From NCBI GenBank assembly GCA_022843925.1, contig JALHMS010000011.1, positions 62,001 to 126,000 on the forward strand: a DNA stretch of 64,000 bases, given 5' to 3'. Source of the stretch: Burkholderiales bacterium (GTDB lineage Bacteria; Pseudomonadota; Gammaproteobacteria; Burkholderiales; Ga0077523). Below the pieces are notes generated by a model that was given only the letters and a program-made list of their open reading frames with translations, ran no database searches and was not told the DNA's origin. The position numbers and the translations under genes were made by a program. Positions within the stretch are counted from its first letter, which is position 1. The number at the start of each line of letters is the position of its first letter. Below, piece after piece: positions 29,548-38,596 of this stretch.

Positions 29548-31023
29548 ATGAACGCACCGCTCCGCCAGACCCTGGCGCTGAAGGACCCCTCGCTGCTGCG
29601 TCAGCAGTGCTATGTCGACGGCCAATGGGCCGACGCCGACAGCGGCGTGAGCATCGCCGTGCACAACCCCGCCACCGGCGCGATGCTCGGCACGATTCCG
29701 CGCATGGGCACCGCCGAGACCCGTCGCGCCATCGAAGCGGCGAATGCCGCGTGGCCGGCGTGGCGTGCCAGGACCGGCAAGGAGCGCGCCGTCGTCCTGC
29801 GCAAGTGGTTCGAGCTGATGCTCGCCCACCAGGACGACCTCGCGGCGATCATGACCGCGGAGCAGGGCAAGCCGCTTGCCGAGGCCAAGGGCGAGATCGT
29901 CTACGCAGCATCGTTCCTCGAATGGTTCGCCGAGGAAGGCAAGCGCATCTATGGCGACGTGATGCAGCATCCGCAGGGCGACAAGCGCATCGTCGTGCTG
30001 AAGCAGCCGGTGGGCGTGTGCGCGGCGATCACGCCCTGGAACTTCCCGGCGGCGATGATCACCCGCAAGGCGGGTCCGGCCCTGGCCGCCGGCTGCGTGA
30101 TGGTGTTGAAGCCCGCCACGCAGACGCCATTCTCGGCGCTCGCGCTCGCGGAACTGGCGGAGCGCGCCGGAGTGCCCAGGGGGGTGTTCAGCGTCGTGAC
30201 CGGCAGCTCGGCCGAGATCGGTGCGGAGATGACGTCCAGCACGCTGGTGCGGAAGCTGACCTTCACCGGGTCCACGGAAGTGGGCCGCAAGCTGATGGCC
30301 CAATGCGCCGAGACGATCAAGAAGATGTCGCTGGAACTGGGCGGCAACGCGCCGTTCCTCGTCTTCGACGATGCGGACCTCGATGCCGCGGTCGAGGGGG
30401 CCATGGCGTCCAAGTACCGCAATGCGGGTCAGACCTGCGTCTGCGCGAACCGTCTGATCGTGCAGGACGGGGTCTACGACGCCTTCCTGGCGAAGCTCGC
30501 GGCGAAGGTGAGGACGCTCCAGGTCGGGAACGGTGCCGACGCCGGCGTGACGACCGGGCCGCTCATCGACGCCGCCGCGGTGGCGAAGGTCGAGGAGCAC
30601 GTGGCCGATGCCCTCGCGAAGGGGGCCAGGCTGGTGTCCGGCGGACGTCGCCATTCGCTCGGCGGGCAGTTCTACGAGCCGACGATCCTGGCCGACGTGA
30701 CCCCCGACATGAAGGTCGCGGTGGAGGAGACCTTCGGCCCGGTGGCCCCGGTCTTCCGCTTCAAGACCGAGGAGGAGGCCCTCGCGATGGCCAACGACAC
30801 CGAGTTCGGTCTCGCGGCCTACTTCTACTCGCGCGACATCGGCCGGGTGTGGCGCGTCTCGGAAGGCATCGAGTCGGGGATCGTCGGCGTCAACGTCGGG
30901 ATCATCTCGAACGAGGTGGGGCCGTTCGGTGGCGTGAAGCAGTCCGGTCTGGGCCGGGAAGGGTCGAAGTACGGCATCGAGGACTTCCTGGAAGTGAAGT
31001 ACCTCTGCATGGGCGGCATCTGA
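29548..31023 (+). CDS. gabD: NAD(P)-dependent succinate-semialdehyde dehydrogenase
   Basis: A 491-residue aldehyde dehydrogenase close to GabD, which oxidises succinate semialdehyde to succinate. Signatures: AITPWNFPAAMITRK, the cofactor loop TFTGSTEVGRKL, the catalytic Glu in LELGGNAPF, and the catalytic Cys in NAGQTCVCANR followed by a second Cys two residues later, as in GabD enzymes that can be redox regulated. EETFGPVAPVFRF and the final SGLGREGSKYGIEDF are typical of GabD. AAAGGAG precedes ATG 29548. Related semialdehyde dehydrogenases cannot be ruled out as the true activity. A strong hairpin follows the stop. Confidence 0.88.
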   Translation: MNAPLRQTLALKDPSLLRQQCYVDGQWADADSGVSIAVHNPATGAMLGTIPRMGTAETRRAIEAANAAWPAWRARTGKERAVVLRKWFELMLAHQDDLAAIMTAEQGKPLAEAKGEIVYAASFLEWFAEEGKRIYGDVMQHPQGDKRIVVLKQPVGVCAAITPWNFPAAMITRKAGPALAAGCVMVLKPATQTPFSALALAELAERAGVPRGVFSVVTGSSAEIGAEMTSSTLVRKLTFTGSTEVGRKLMAQCAETIKKMSLELGGNAPFLVFDDADLDAAVEGAMASKYRNAGQTCVCANRLIVQDGVYDAFLAKLAAKVRTLQVGNGADAGVTTGPLIDAAAVAKVEEHVADALAKGARLVSGGRRHSLGGQFYEPTILADVTPDMKVAVEETFGPVAPVFRFKTEEEALAMANDTEFGLAAYFYSRDIGRVWRVSEGIESGIVGVNVGIISNEVGPFGGVKQSGLGREGSKYGIEDFLEVKYLCMGGI

Positions 31024-31034
31024 TCGGATGCCCG

Positions 31035-31063
31035 ACCGCCCGGCGCGCTCCGCGTCGGGCGGT
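31035..31063. terminator. bidirectional terminator-type hairpin
   Basis: Two 13-base arms, 31035-31047 and 31051-31063, pair completely (one G-U) around a CTC loop. It lies between the convergent gabD and chemotaxis genes. There is no T-run on either side, so it may act with Rho or simply protect the 3' ends. Confidence 0.6.
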
Positions 31064-31072
31064 GCCGATCGC

Positions 31073-32578
31073 TCAGGCCGCGCGATCCTGGAGCCGGAGC
31101 GCGACGTCGCCGAGCTTGTCGGCCAGGGTCTCGAGGGACCGTGTGGTCTCGATGGCGGTGCCGACGTCCCGCCGCGCGTCCTGCGCGGCGGTCTCCAGGT
31201 GCTGCACCTGCAGCGCCATCCCGCGGATGTCCTCCGCCTGGCGGCCGACGCTGCCGTGGAGCGACTCCACCTGGTCCGCCACGCGGGCCGCATTCTCTTC
31301 GATGGCCACGATCGTCGAGCGCGCCTGATCGGCGAGCGACACGCCGCGGGACACCCGCGATGTCGCCTGGCTCATGCTCTCGAGCGCGACATCCTTGCTG
31401 TCGGCGATCTCGCAGATCGTGCGGGCGATCTCCGTGGTGGAACTGCTGGTGCGCTCGGCCAGCTTGCGCACCTCGTCCGCGACCACGGCGAATCCTCGGC
31501 CGCTCTCGCCGGCGCGGGCGGCCTCGATCGCGGCATTCAGCGCCAGCAGGTTGGTCTGTTCGGCCACATCGCGGATCACGTCGACCATGCCCGAGATGCG
31601 CGCCGACTTGCGACCGAGTTCCGACACCTTCTCGGTGGCGGATCCGATCGTGCCGGAGATGGCCTCCATCTCGGCGGCGGCATCCTCGATCACCCGGCGA
31701 CCGCCCCGACAGGCGTCCTGCGCCATCCGGGTGAGTGCCAGGGTCCGGTCGATGTCGTGGATCACGCCGGTCAGCGGATCGTCGAGGCCGGCCGACGTGC
31801 GCGACAGCGTGGCTGCGACGTCCAGCGTCTGGCCGGCGCGGACGTCCAGATCGGCCGTCATGCCCGCCAGGCGACCGGAAGCCTCGCGGATTCCCTCGGC
31901 CGTGGCCTGCATCTCACCGAGCGCCGACCGGAAACGCTCCCCGGTCGCCAGCATCGCGCGGAGTCCCGGAGACGCCTTCGCGGCATCGATGTGCCGGAGA
32001 GTGTCGAAGTCGCCCTCGGCGACCGCTGCCGCCACGCGGGAGATCGAGTGGACGTCGACGGCTTCGCGACGGAGTCGCTCGGCCAGGACCACCAGGACAG
32101 CAGTCTCGGCGACGACGAACGCCGCGTGCAGCGCGACGCGCCACACGTGGTCGGCCGCCGGGAAGACGAAGACACCGAAATCCATGGACTGCAGGATGTA
32201 GAAGCCGAGGTGGTGGACCGCGATGGTGACCGCACCGGCGACCACCGGCCGCCAGTCGCGATACACGAGCAGGAAGGCGAGACCCACGAAGACGCCGAAG
32301 TGGATCTCGAGCATCCCGCGCGTCTGCTGGATCTGCGCAGCGACGAGGATCATCGCGGCGCACGCGAGCGTGAGCCGGGTGAGCAGTTCGCCGGGCGCCG
32401 TCCGCACCAGGAAGGCGCACAGCACGAGCGTCGGCAACATCACCCCGAGCACGGGAAGCCAGGCGCCGAGGAATCCGGCGACGACCAGGCTGATCAGGGT
32501 GTAGCCCGCGCAGACGGCCAGCATCATGCGGTCGCTGGCCGCGCGGGAAGGCTTCAGGAAATCGTCGTTCGGATTCAT
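31073..32578 (-). CDS. methyl-accepting chemotaxis protein with a membrane-embedded N-terminus
   Basis: A 501-residue receptor. The first 175 residues contain about six hydrophobic segments with only short loops (for example [20 protein letters not shown] and [20 protein letters not shown]), so there is no periplasmic ligand domain; sensing would be within the membrane or through the loop near [14 protein letters not shown]-like linker leads to the signalling domain, whose hairpin tip is [20 protein letters not shown] followed by [20 protein letters not shown]. No CheB/CheR-type C-terminal pentapeptide is seen. The start codon overlaps the stop of a 60-residue reading frame by four bases. Confidence 0.9.
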   Translation of the reverse strand: MNPNDDFLKPSRAASDRMMLAVCAGYTLISLVVAGFLGAWLPVLGVMLPTLVLCAFLVRTAPGELLTRLTLACAAMILVAAQIQQTRGMLEIHFGVFVGLAFLLVYRDWRPVVAGAVTIAVHHLGFYILQSMDFGVFVFPAADHVWRVALHAAFVVAETAVLVVLAERLRREAVDVHSISRVAAAVAEGDFDTLRHIDAAKASPGLRAMLATGERFRSALGEMQATAEGIREASGRLAGMTADLDVRAGQTLDVAATLSRTSAGLDDPLTGVIHDIDRTLALTRMAQDACRGGRRVIEDAAAEMEAISGTIGSATEKVSELGRKSARISGMVDVIRDVAEQTNLLALNAAIEAARAGESGRGFAVVADEVRKLAERTSSSTTEIARTICEIADSKDVALESMSQATSRVSRGVSLADQARSTIVAIEENAARVADQVESLHGSVGRQAEDIRGMALQVQHLETAAQDARRDVGTAIETTRSLETLADKLGDVALRLQDRAA

Positions 32579-32757
32579 CGGGATTCACGCGAAGGCATGG
32601 AGGGGGAGGTGCTGCAGAACGTGTCCCACGAGCGGGTCGACCAGGCCTCCCACCAAAGCGTGCCGAGCGATGCGCAGAGCCAGATGACGACTGCGATCGC
32701 GGGGAGGGGGAGTGGTCGCCTCGGCGCCGTGGGCGATGCGGGTTCCATGCGAGGCAT
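32575..32757 (-). CDS. possible small single-pass membrane protein coupled to the chemoreceptor
   Basis: This 60-residue frame has one hydrophobic segment ([20 protein letters not shown], about residues 16-35) with a basic start, and its TGA overlaps the ATG of the chemotaxis receptor in the ATGA form that marks translational coupling. Against it, no good ribosome site precedes the ATG at 32757 (or an internal one at 32748), and the C-terminal half is Ser-rich without features. It may be a real leader protein or chance. Confidence 0.35.
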   Translation of the reverse strand: MPRMEPASPTAPRRPLPLPAIAVVIWLCASLGTLWWEAWSTRSWDTFCSTSPSMPSRESR

Positions 32758-32837
32758 AACGACCCGGGCACCGTCTTCTCGACGGACGTTTCCGGCAATA
32801 AATCGTCTGGCGCCGGCTCGCGCTTCCGTTTCCGAAG

Positions 32838-33467
32838 TCAGCCGGTGATCGACCGCCAGCGCGTGATGAACTGTCGCGCGGCACCGGCCACGTCATCGAG
32901 TCTCGCGCCCGGTCGGTAGAGCGCCGAGCCCAGACCGAACCCGCCGGCCCCGGCATGCCAGTAGGGTTCCATGTTGTCGGGTGTGATGGAGCCCACCGGC
33001 AGCACGGCGGTCGCCTTCGGGAGCACGGCACGCATGGCCTTCAGCACGGCGGGCGGATGTGCTTCGGCGGGGAAGAGCTTCAGGCCGTCGGCGCCCGCCG
33101 CGAGCATGGCGAAGGCCTCGGTCGGCGTCGAGAATCCCGGCAGCGCCAGCATGCCGCGGGATTTCGCCTCGCGCACGACGGCACCGTCGGCGTGGGGCAT
33201 CACGATCACGCTGCCACCGGCGTCCTGCACGCGCTCGACCTGTTCCACGTGGGTGACGGTGCCTGCACCCACGAGGGCGCGGCCGCCGAACCGACCCGAG
33301 AGCAGGGCGATGCTCGCGTACGGCTCGGGCGAATTGAGCGGCACTTCGATGATGCGGAAGCCCGCTTCGAACAGGGCCTCCGCCACGTCGATGACTTCGT
33401 CGGGTCGCACCCCCCGCAGGATGGCGACGAGGGGGCATTGCACCAGCCAGGCGTCGAGAGCGGTCAT
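32838..33467 (-). CDS. dgoA: 2-dehydro-3-deoxy-6-phosphogalactonate aldolase
   Basis: A 209-residue class I aldolase of the KDPG/KDPGal family that splits KDPGal to pyruvate and glyceraldehyde 3-phosphate (De Ley-Doudoroff pathway). LVAILRGVRPDE, FRIIEVPLNSP with the catalytic Glu, VGAGTV, and the Schiff-base Lys in DGLKLFPAE (about residue 129) are visible. The LNSPEP form, and the kinase partner next to it, favour the galactonate enzyme over KDPG aldolase. Its start overlaps the dgoK stop by four bases. It ends the RraA-dgoK-dgoA unit. Confidence 0.88.
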   Translation of the reverse strand: MTALDAWLVQCPLVAILRGVRPDEVIDVAEALFEAGFRIIEVPLNSPEPYASIALLSGRFGGRALVGAGTVTHVEQVERVQDAGGSVIVMPHADGAVVREAKSRGMLALPGFSTPTEAFAMLAAGADGLKLFPAEAHPPAVLKAMRAVLPKATAVLPVGSITPDNMEPYWHAGAGGFGLGSALYRPGARLDDVAGAARQFITRWRSITG

Positions 33468-34372
33468 GGACGTCCGGTCAGGAGGCCGCGCGAGCGCGCG
33501 ATGTGGACGAGCCCGATCAGGGCGGCGTCGGGATCATGACGGGTCGTCGGGCTCTCGAGCATCGCCAGTGCGTGCTGATACCGGGCCGTGAGTGCAGCGC
33601 TGCCGACGAGATGCACTGTGCGGCCTGCAGCCGCGGCGCGGCACTCGTGACCGACCAACAGGCCCGACAGGTAGTCGCGCGTGGCGGCTTCCGCGAGCCC
33701 GTCGACGAGCACTTCGGCGCGGACCCCGAACATGTGATGCAGCAGGCCACCGGGCTCACCGCTGCGTCGCACGCCCTTCTCGAAGGCTGACGTGTCGAAG
33801 TCGCCCGTGTCGCCGGGCATGGTGCGCGCGAGGATGCTGTGTTTGGAAAAGAGCGCGAACGTCTCGCCGGTCATGTGGGTCGCGAACCCCGTGATGCGCC
33901 CGTCGCGCACGGTCACCCATTTACTGTGCGTGCCCGGCAGGCAGAGCAGGTGCTCCCCGGCGCCGAGTGCCGGAAGAATCCCCAGGATCTGGGTCTCTTC
34001 CCCACGCATCACGTCGCGCACGCCCGACGCGGCCCTGGCCGAGACGCCGGGGACGATCCATGCGGGCAGGCCGTCGGTCAGCGCGAACGCATGGAGCCCC
34101 GCCGACAGTTCCGCAGGTCCGGCCGGTGCCGGGACGTATGGCGCTTCCTGCCAACCCTGCCGGCTGCCGATCATCCCGCTCATCAGGACCCCGCTGCAGC
34201 GCCGCGGGTCGAGCCACTGTCCGACCTGACCGCGCAGCACCGCTTCGAACGCGCCGCCATCGACCGACAGGATCCCGCGGTCGGCCGCGTGGCGCGCGAG
34301 GGTGCGGCCCGTGCCGTCGAGCTGCCACGCACGGAACCCCGATGTGCCCCAGTCGACCGCGACGAGGCCCAC
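33464..34372 (-). CDS. dgoK: 2-dehydro-3-deoxygalactonokinase
   Basis: A 302-residue sugar-acid kinase of the DgoK family that phosphorylates 2-dehydro-3-deoxygalactonate. The first phosphate motif is VAVDWGTSGFRAW; PGTHSKWV (about residue 157) is the other conserved block, and the C-terminal HLVGSAALTARY is typical. The start is GTG 34372, one base after the stop of the RraA-like gene, since homology begins VGLVAVDWG; the frame extends further upstream but would lie inside that gene. Its 3' end overlaps dgoA by four bases. Confidence 0.85.
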   Translation of the reverse strand: MGLVAVDWGTSGFRAWQLDGTGRTLARHAADRGILSVDGGAFEAVLRGQVGQWLDPRRCSGVLMSGMIGSRQGWQEAPYVPAPAGPAELSAGLHAFALTDGLPAWIVPGVSARAASGVRDVMRGEETQILGILPALGAGEHLLCLPGTHSKWVTVRDGRITGFATHMTGETFALFSKHSILARTMPGDTGDFDTSAFEKGVRRSGEPGGLLHHMFGVRAEVLVDGLAEAATRDYLSGLLVGHECRAAAAGRTVHLVGSAALTARYQHALAMLESPTTRHDPDAALIGLVHIARSRGLLTGRP

Positions 34373-34373
34373 C

Positions 34374-35042
34374 TCAGATGCGCCCGAATTCCTCGAGCAG
34401 TTGCTCGAAGCTGCGGCCTTCGCGGATGCGGCTTCGGGTGGCTTCCTCCCGCTCCGCCTGCTCGCGCGCCAGTGGCAGCACCGACGCCGCATCGGCCAGC
34501 GGCACCACCGTCACGCCGATCTCGTCGGCCACGATGATGTCCCCTGGGTTCACGACGATCCCGCCGCATTGCACCGGGACGCTGAGCGCGACGTCGTCCT
34601 TGCGGCCCGAGAACATCGTGTGGGTGCCGCGTGCGGTGACGGCGCGCGAGAAGACGATGAACCCGATGTCGCGCAGCTCGTCGATGTCGCGGCAGGCGCC
34701 GTCGATGATCGCGCCGGCGACGCCCAGATTGCGGAAGAGGCTGCCCATCAGCCCGCCGAAGACGGAGGTTTCGGTCTCGCCGCCTGCATCGACAACCACG
34801 ACGTCACCGGGCCTGGCGGCGTGGAGCGCGGCGAGCGGGTCCTGGAGATCGCCCGGCGAGAGGCGCACGGTGAGCGCGGGGCCCACGGCCTTGCCGGCGA
34901 AGATCGGCTTCATGCCGCTGTGCATGACGCCGCCGCGCTTCTGCACGTCGGCGAACACGCACGAGGCGCTGTAGCACCGCGCCACCTCGCGGTACCGGTC
35001 GACGAGATCCTGCGGCGGGCGGGGGAAGTCTTTCAGCGACAT
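34374..35042 (-). CDS. RraA-like aldolase family protein
   Basis: A 222-residue protein of the RraA / 4-hydroxy-4-methyl-2-oxoglutarate aldolase family. The metal- and substrate-binding block DGACRDIDELRDIGFIVFSR (about 103-122) carries the conserved Arg-Asp, preceded by PGDVVVVDAGGETETSVFGG. RraA in E. coli inhibits RNase E, but enzymes of this length in sugar-acid operons are usually pyruvate-type aldolases or unknown. ATG 35042 is preceded by GGAG. It heads the RraA-like, dgoK, dgoA unit; no galactonate dehydratase (dgoD) is seen, so it may carry out a different step on the same C6 acid. Confidence 0.83.
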   Translation of the reverse strand: MSLKDFPRPPQDLVDRYREVARCYSASCVFADVQKRGGVMHSGMKPIFAGKAVGPALTVRLSPGDLQDPLAALHAARPGDVVVVDAGGETETSVFGGLMGSLFRNLGVAGAIIDGACRDIDELRDIGFIVFSRAVTARGTHTMFSGRKDDVALSVPVQCGGIVVNPGDIIVADEIGVTVVPLADAASVLPLAREQAEREEATRSRIREGRSFEQLLEEFGRI

Positions 35043-35128
35043 GATGGCGGGTCTCCGTTCGATGGATTTCGGGAACCCGATTAGGCCACAGCAGCGCGGG
35101 CGTTCACAGGTGGAACGCCGCGCGCGGA

Positions 35129-35992
35129 TCAGTCGGCGAAGAGGAAATCCGTGACGGCCTCGATCTGGTCGTCGGCCATGAAGGTCGGGGCATGCCCGAT
35201 GCCGGCGAAGTCGACCAGCTGCGTGCGCCCGGCCCGCGTGAGCATCGCCTCGGCGGTTTCGCGCGTGAGGAGGTCGGATTCCGCGCCGCGCGTGATGAGC
35301 ACATCGCAACCGACGCGCTCCCACACCGCGCGCAGATCGACATCCGCGACGCCGCCGCTGAAGGCCACGGCGATCCCCGGATCGTAGGCGAGCCTGAGCG
35401 TGCCGTCCGCGGCGACGCTCCCGCCATGCTCGGCAAGGTGGCGCCACTGGGCATCGGTGAGCGGCCCGAAGGGCGCAGCGACCCGGCGCAGGTAGGCCTC
35501 GATCGCGGCGACGTCGGCGAAGATCGGATCCTTGCCGACGTACGTGCCGATGCGCTCCAGCGCCGCCTTGGGGATGAACGCACCGACATCGTTCATCACC
35601 AGCCGGCGGATCGGGACCCCGGACTGTGCAGCGAGCAGCATCCCGATGAGGCCGCCCATCGAGGTGCCCACCCAGTCGACCGTCGTTGCGCCGGTGCGCG
35701 CGATGAGCGTCGTCAGATCACCGAGGTACTGCGGATAGCCGTACCCTGCGGGATCCTTCAGCCAGTCGCTGCGGCCGCGCCCCACGACGTCCGGGCAGAC
35801 CACGCGGCAGCGTCCCGCCAGGGCCTGTGCGAGCACATCGAAGTCCCGGCCATTCCGCGTGAGGCCGTGCACGCAGAGCACCACGTGCGGGTGATCCGCC
35901 GGTCCCCACTCGGTGTACGCCATCCGGTGGAATCCCTGGGGGCCGAGGCAGGCCACGTTCCCATCTCTCGGCGCCTGCCCGTCCTTGGACAT
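35129..35992 (-). CDS. alpha/beta hydrolase
   Basis: A 287-residue alpha/beta-fold hydrolase. The oxyanion segment is CVHGLTRNGRDFD, the nucleophile elbow VGTSMGGLIG (Ser about residue 115), and the catalytic His is in GIGHAPTF near the C-terminus; LITRGAESDLL gives the acid. There is no signal peptide, so it acts in the cytoplasm. The gene sits 14 bases after the cytochrome c gene on the same strand, and likely shares its transcript. The ester or acyl substrate is unknown. Confidence 0.87.
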   Translation of the reverse strand: MSKDGQAPRDGNVACLGPQGFHRMAYTEWGPADHPHVVLCVHGLTRNGRDFDVLAQALAGRCRVVCPDVVGRGRSDWLKDPAGYGYPQYLGDLTTLIARTGATTVDWVGTSMGGLIGMLLAAQSGVPIRRLVMNDVGAFIPKAALERIGTYVGKDPIFADVAAIEAYLRRVAAPFGPLTDAQWRHLAEHGGSVAADGTLRLAYDPGIAVAFSGGVADVDLRAVWERVGCDVLITRGAESDLLTRETAEAMLTRAGRTQLVDFAGIGHAPTFMADDQIEAVTDFLFAD

Positions 35993-36006
35993 GGTTCTCG
36001 TCCTGC

Positions 36007-36582
36007 TCAGTTGATGTTCGCAATGTAGTGGGACAGCGCCTCGATATCCTCGTCGGAGATGTTCCGCATCACGCTCTGCATGTTCCCGGCGTCGTTCGTG
36101 CGTTCCTTCTGCTTGAAGGCGGTCAACTGCCGCAGCACGTAGGCCTGATGCTGACCGGCGACGCGCGGCACTTCGTTCTGCCCGGAGAACCCGCCGAGGT
36201 GACACATGGTGCACAACGCATCGTCCGCGACCTTCTTGCCACGCACGACCTTCGCCGCATCGGCCTGGAAGGGGACGGCCTTCGGCTTCTGCGCCGCGAA
36301 GTAGTCCCCGAGATCGCGCATGTCCTGCTTGCTGAGGTTGGTGACCATCGGGGTCATCAGCGCGTGCTTGCGGCGGCCCTCCTTGTAGTCCTTCAACTGC
36401 AGATAGATGTAGCGGCTCGCCTGACCGGCCAGGACCGGGTAATCGGACGTTGCCGAGTTGCCGTCCGCGCCGTGGCAGGCGCCGCATACCTCTGCCTTGG
36501 CCTTGCCTTCCTCGACGCCGGCTTTGGCGGTGGTCGCCGCCAGCAGGGCGAACAGCAAGAGCGGGAGCGGGGTGGTCTTCAT
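36007..36582 (-). CDS. di-haem cytochrome c (c4-like)
   Basis: A 191-residue periplasmic protein. A signal peptide (MKTTPLPLLLFALLAATTAKA) precedes two c-type haem sites, CGACH (about residue 33) and CTMCH (about residue 129). Each half has a downstream Met that can be the sixth ligand (LMTPM and QSVM). The size and two-domain build match cytochrome c4/c553-type electron carriers. It lies immediately downstream of a PQQ dehydrogenase, so it is a plausible electron acceptor, although a hairpin separates the two genes. Confidence 0.9.
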   Translation of the reverse strand: MKTTPLPLLLFALLAATTAKAGVEEGKAKAEVCGACHGADGNSATSDYPVLAGQASRYIYLQLKDYKEGRRKHALMTPMVTNLSKQDMRDLGDYFAAQKPKAVPFQADAAKVVRGKKVADDALCTMCHLGGFSGQNEVPRVAGQHQAYVLRQLTAFKQKERTNDAGNMQSVMRNISDEDIEALSHYIANIN

Positions 36583-36605
36583 CGGTACAACCTCATCGGT
36601 AAACG

Positions 36606-36629
36606 AAAGGCCGCCTTGCGGCGGCCTTT
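36606..36629 (-). terminator. intrinsic terminator or attenuator between PQQ dehydrogenase and cytochrome c
   Basis: AAAGGCCGCC and GGCGGCCTTT form a perfect 10-base stem with a TTGC loop; on the minus strand the stem ends in TTT and continues CGTTTACC. It is 24 bases before the cytochrome start and 89 after the PQQ dehydrogenase stop, so it would end or reduce transcription into the cytochrome gene. Upstream, a 17-base sequence CGCTGCATCACGGCAGC occurs at 36682-36698 and again at 36711-36727, the second copy spanning the dehydrogenase stop codon. Confidence 0.65.
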
Positions 36630-36717
36630 CGAAGACCCGGATATCGGGCCTCAGTTCAACACTGCAACGCCGATACGATCACGCTGCATCACGGCAGCCG
36701 CAACACATAGCGCTGCA

Positions 36718-38442
36718 TCACGGCAGCGCGAAGACGAACACGCTGTTGCCACGCTTGAAGTCCAGCTGCGTGTTGCCGCCCGCCGCCACGGCGATGTACT
36801 GCTTGCCGTTCACGGTGTACGACACGGGAGGCGCGTTCACGCCGGCACCGCAGTTGAACGACCACAGCTTCTTGCCGTTCTTCGCGTCGTACGCGTTGAA
36901 CATGCCGTTGCCTTCACCCGTCAGTACCAGATTGCCGGCCGTGGCCAGCACGCCGCCCATCAGCGGCTGGTCGGTCTTGGCGCTCCAGGCGATCTTGCCG
37001 GTGTCGAGGTTCACCGCGGAGAGCACGCCGAACTGCTTCTCGCCGGGGATCACCTTGAACGCGCCACCGAGCCACAGCTTGTCGCCGCCGGGATACTCCG
37101 CCGCCTCGACGTGGTAGGTCATCGGCTGATGGAGGTTGGCAGCATAGGACATCCGCAGCTTGGGATGGATGGCGAGCGGGTTCCACTCGACGCCGCCGTT
37201 GGCGCCCGGCAGCATGCGCGCACCGTCGGGGGTGGGCAGCACCCACATGTTCTCCTGCGGCACCATCGCTTCGGAGAAGCGGATCAGCTCGAGCGTCTTC
37301 GCGTCGTGCACGTAGACGTGTCCGGTCTTGCCGCCGTGGATCACGACCTTGCGATCCTTGCCATCCTTGCCCTTCGCCGTCGTGATGATGGGCGGGGACA
37401 CGGCGTCGAGGTCCCACACGTCGTGCGCGATGTACTGGAAGTGCGACTTGTAGGCGCCGGTGTCGAGATCGACCGCGACGATCGAGTCGGTGTAGAGGTT
37501 GTCGCCGGGGCGGATGTCGCCGTAGAGGTCGGGAGAGGGGTTGCCCACCACGAAGTAGACGGTACGCGTCTCGGTGTCGATCGCGGGCGTCATCCACACG
37601 CCGCCACCGAGGGTCTCGAAGAAGTCGCCGCCGTTCTTGGCGAGCGCTGCCTTCTCGACCGGGATGTTGCGCAGCATGTTGCGGCCCGTGGCGTCATGCG
37701 TGGCCCACACGCCTTCGTGACCCTTCTCGGGGATCGTGTGGAACGTCCAGAGCAGATTGCCCGTCTTGGCATCGAAGGCCTTCACGAAGCCGCGGATGCC
37801 GTACTCGCCACCGTTCGTGCCGATCAGCACCTTGCCGTCGATGACGGTGGGCGCCATGGTTTCCGAGTAGCCCTTTTCGGGGTCGGCGATCTCGGTTTCC
37901 CAGACGAGTGCGCCGGTCTTCGCATTGAGCGCGACAAGCTTCGCGTCGAGCGTCCCCATGAAGAGCAGGTCGCCGTGGGCGGCGACGCCACGGTTGTTCG
38001 GGCCGCAGCAGTAGGTCGTGACGGGACCCATCTTGTGCTTGTAGTGCCAGAACTCCTCGCCCGTGACGGCATCGATCGCATACACGTGGTTGTAGGAGGT
38101 CGTGAGGAACATGACGCCGTTCACCACCAGCGGCGCCGTCTCCATCGACTCCATGACCGCGGTCTGGAAGACGAAGGCCGGGCGCAGCTTCGAGACGTTG
38201 CCGGTGTTGATCTGGGAGGCAGGGTAGAAGCGCGTCTGGGCGTAGTTGCCGTTCGAATGCAGCCAATGATTCTTGTCGGCATCGGACGCGTTCAGCATCT
38301 CCTGCGTCACGGGGACCAGCTTCGGCGACATCGGCTTGCCGGTGCTCGTCGCCTGGTTCTGGATCTCACCGGCGATCGCGCCACCGGCAAGGCTGGCCAC
38401 GATCATTCCTGCGGCGATGCGGGAGAACTGTCTGGATTGCAT
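36718..38442 (-). CDS. PQQ-dependent alcohol dehydrogenase (methanol/ethanol type)
   Basis: A 574-residue periplasmic quinoprotein. A signal peptide ends near residue 24 (GGAIA). The eight-bladed propeller shows repeated W-type motifs ([41 protein letters not shown]). The vicinal disulfide ring that sits over PQQ is CC at residues 145-146 ([10 protein letters not shown]). The catalytic Asp is D344 in HDVWDLD, with a second Asp at 346; that D-x-D form is the mark of lanthanide-binding enzymes such as XoxF, where calcium enzymes have Ala, Ser or Thr. No haem domain is present, so it relies on a separate cytochrome, probably the one at 36007. PQQ synthesis genes are not in the window. Substrate is likely a small alcohol. 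Confidence 0.9.
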   Translation of the reverse strand: MQSRQFSRIAAGMIVASLAGGAIAGEIQNQATSTGKPMSPKLVPVTQEMLNASDADKNHWLHSNGNYAQTRFYPASQINTGNVSKLRPAFVFQTAVMESMETAPLVVNGVMFLTTSYNHVYAIDAVTGEEFWHYKHKMGPVTTYCCGPNNRGVAAHGDLLFMGTLDAKLVALNAKTGALVWETEIADPEKGYSETMAPTVIDGKVLIGTNGGEYGIRGFVKAFDAKTGNLLWTFHTIPEKGHEGVWATHDATGRNMLRNIPVEKAALAKNGGDFFETLGGGVWMTPAIDTETRTVYFVVGNPSPDLYGDIRPGDNLYTDSIVAVDLDTGAYKSHFQYIAHDVWDLDAVSPPIITTAKGKDGKDRKVVIHGGKTGHVYVHDAKTLELIRFSEAMVPQENMWVLPTPDGARMLPGANGGVEWNPLAIHPKLRMSYAANLHQPMTYHVEAAEYPGGDKLWLGGAFKVIPGEKQFGVLSAVNLDTGKIAWSAKTDQPLMGGVLATAGNLVLTGEGNGMFNAYDAKNGKKLWSFNCGAGVNAPPVSYTVNGKQYIAVAAGGNTQLDFKRGNSVFVFALP

Positions 38443-38596
38443 GTTTCCTCCTGTCTCTGGTTGGGCTTGCGCGCCATGCCCATCGGGTGCGGGCAGTGGT
38501 CCGAGATCGCGCCAAACGAAGGGGAGGCGCGATCAAGGTTGCGCGGACTATAGTCATCCCTCCTACGGCAAACAAGACAATTTCCTGAGCAAAAAT

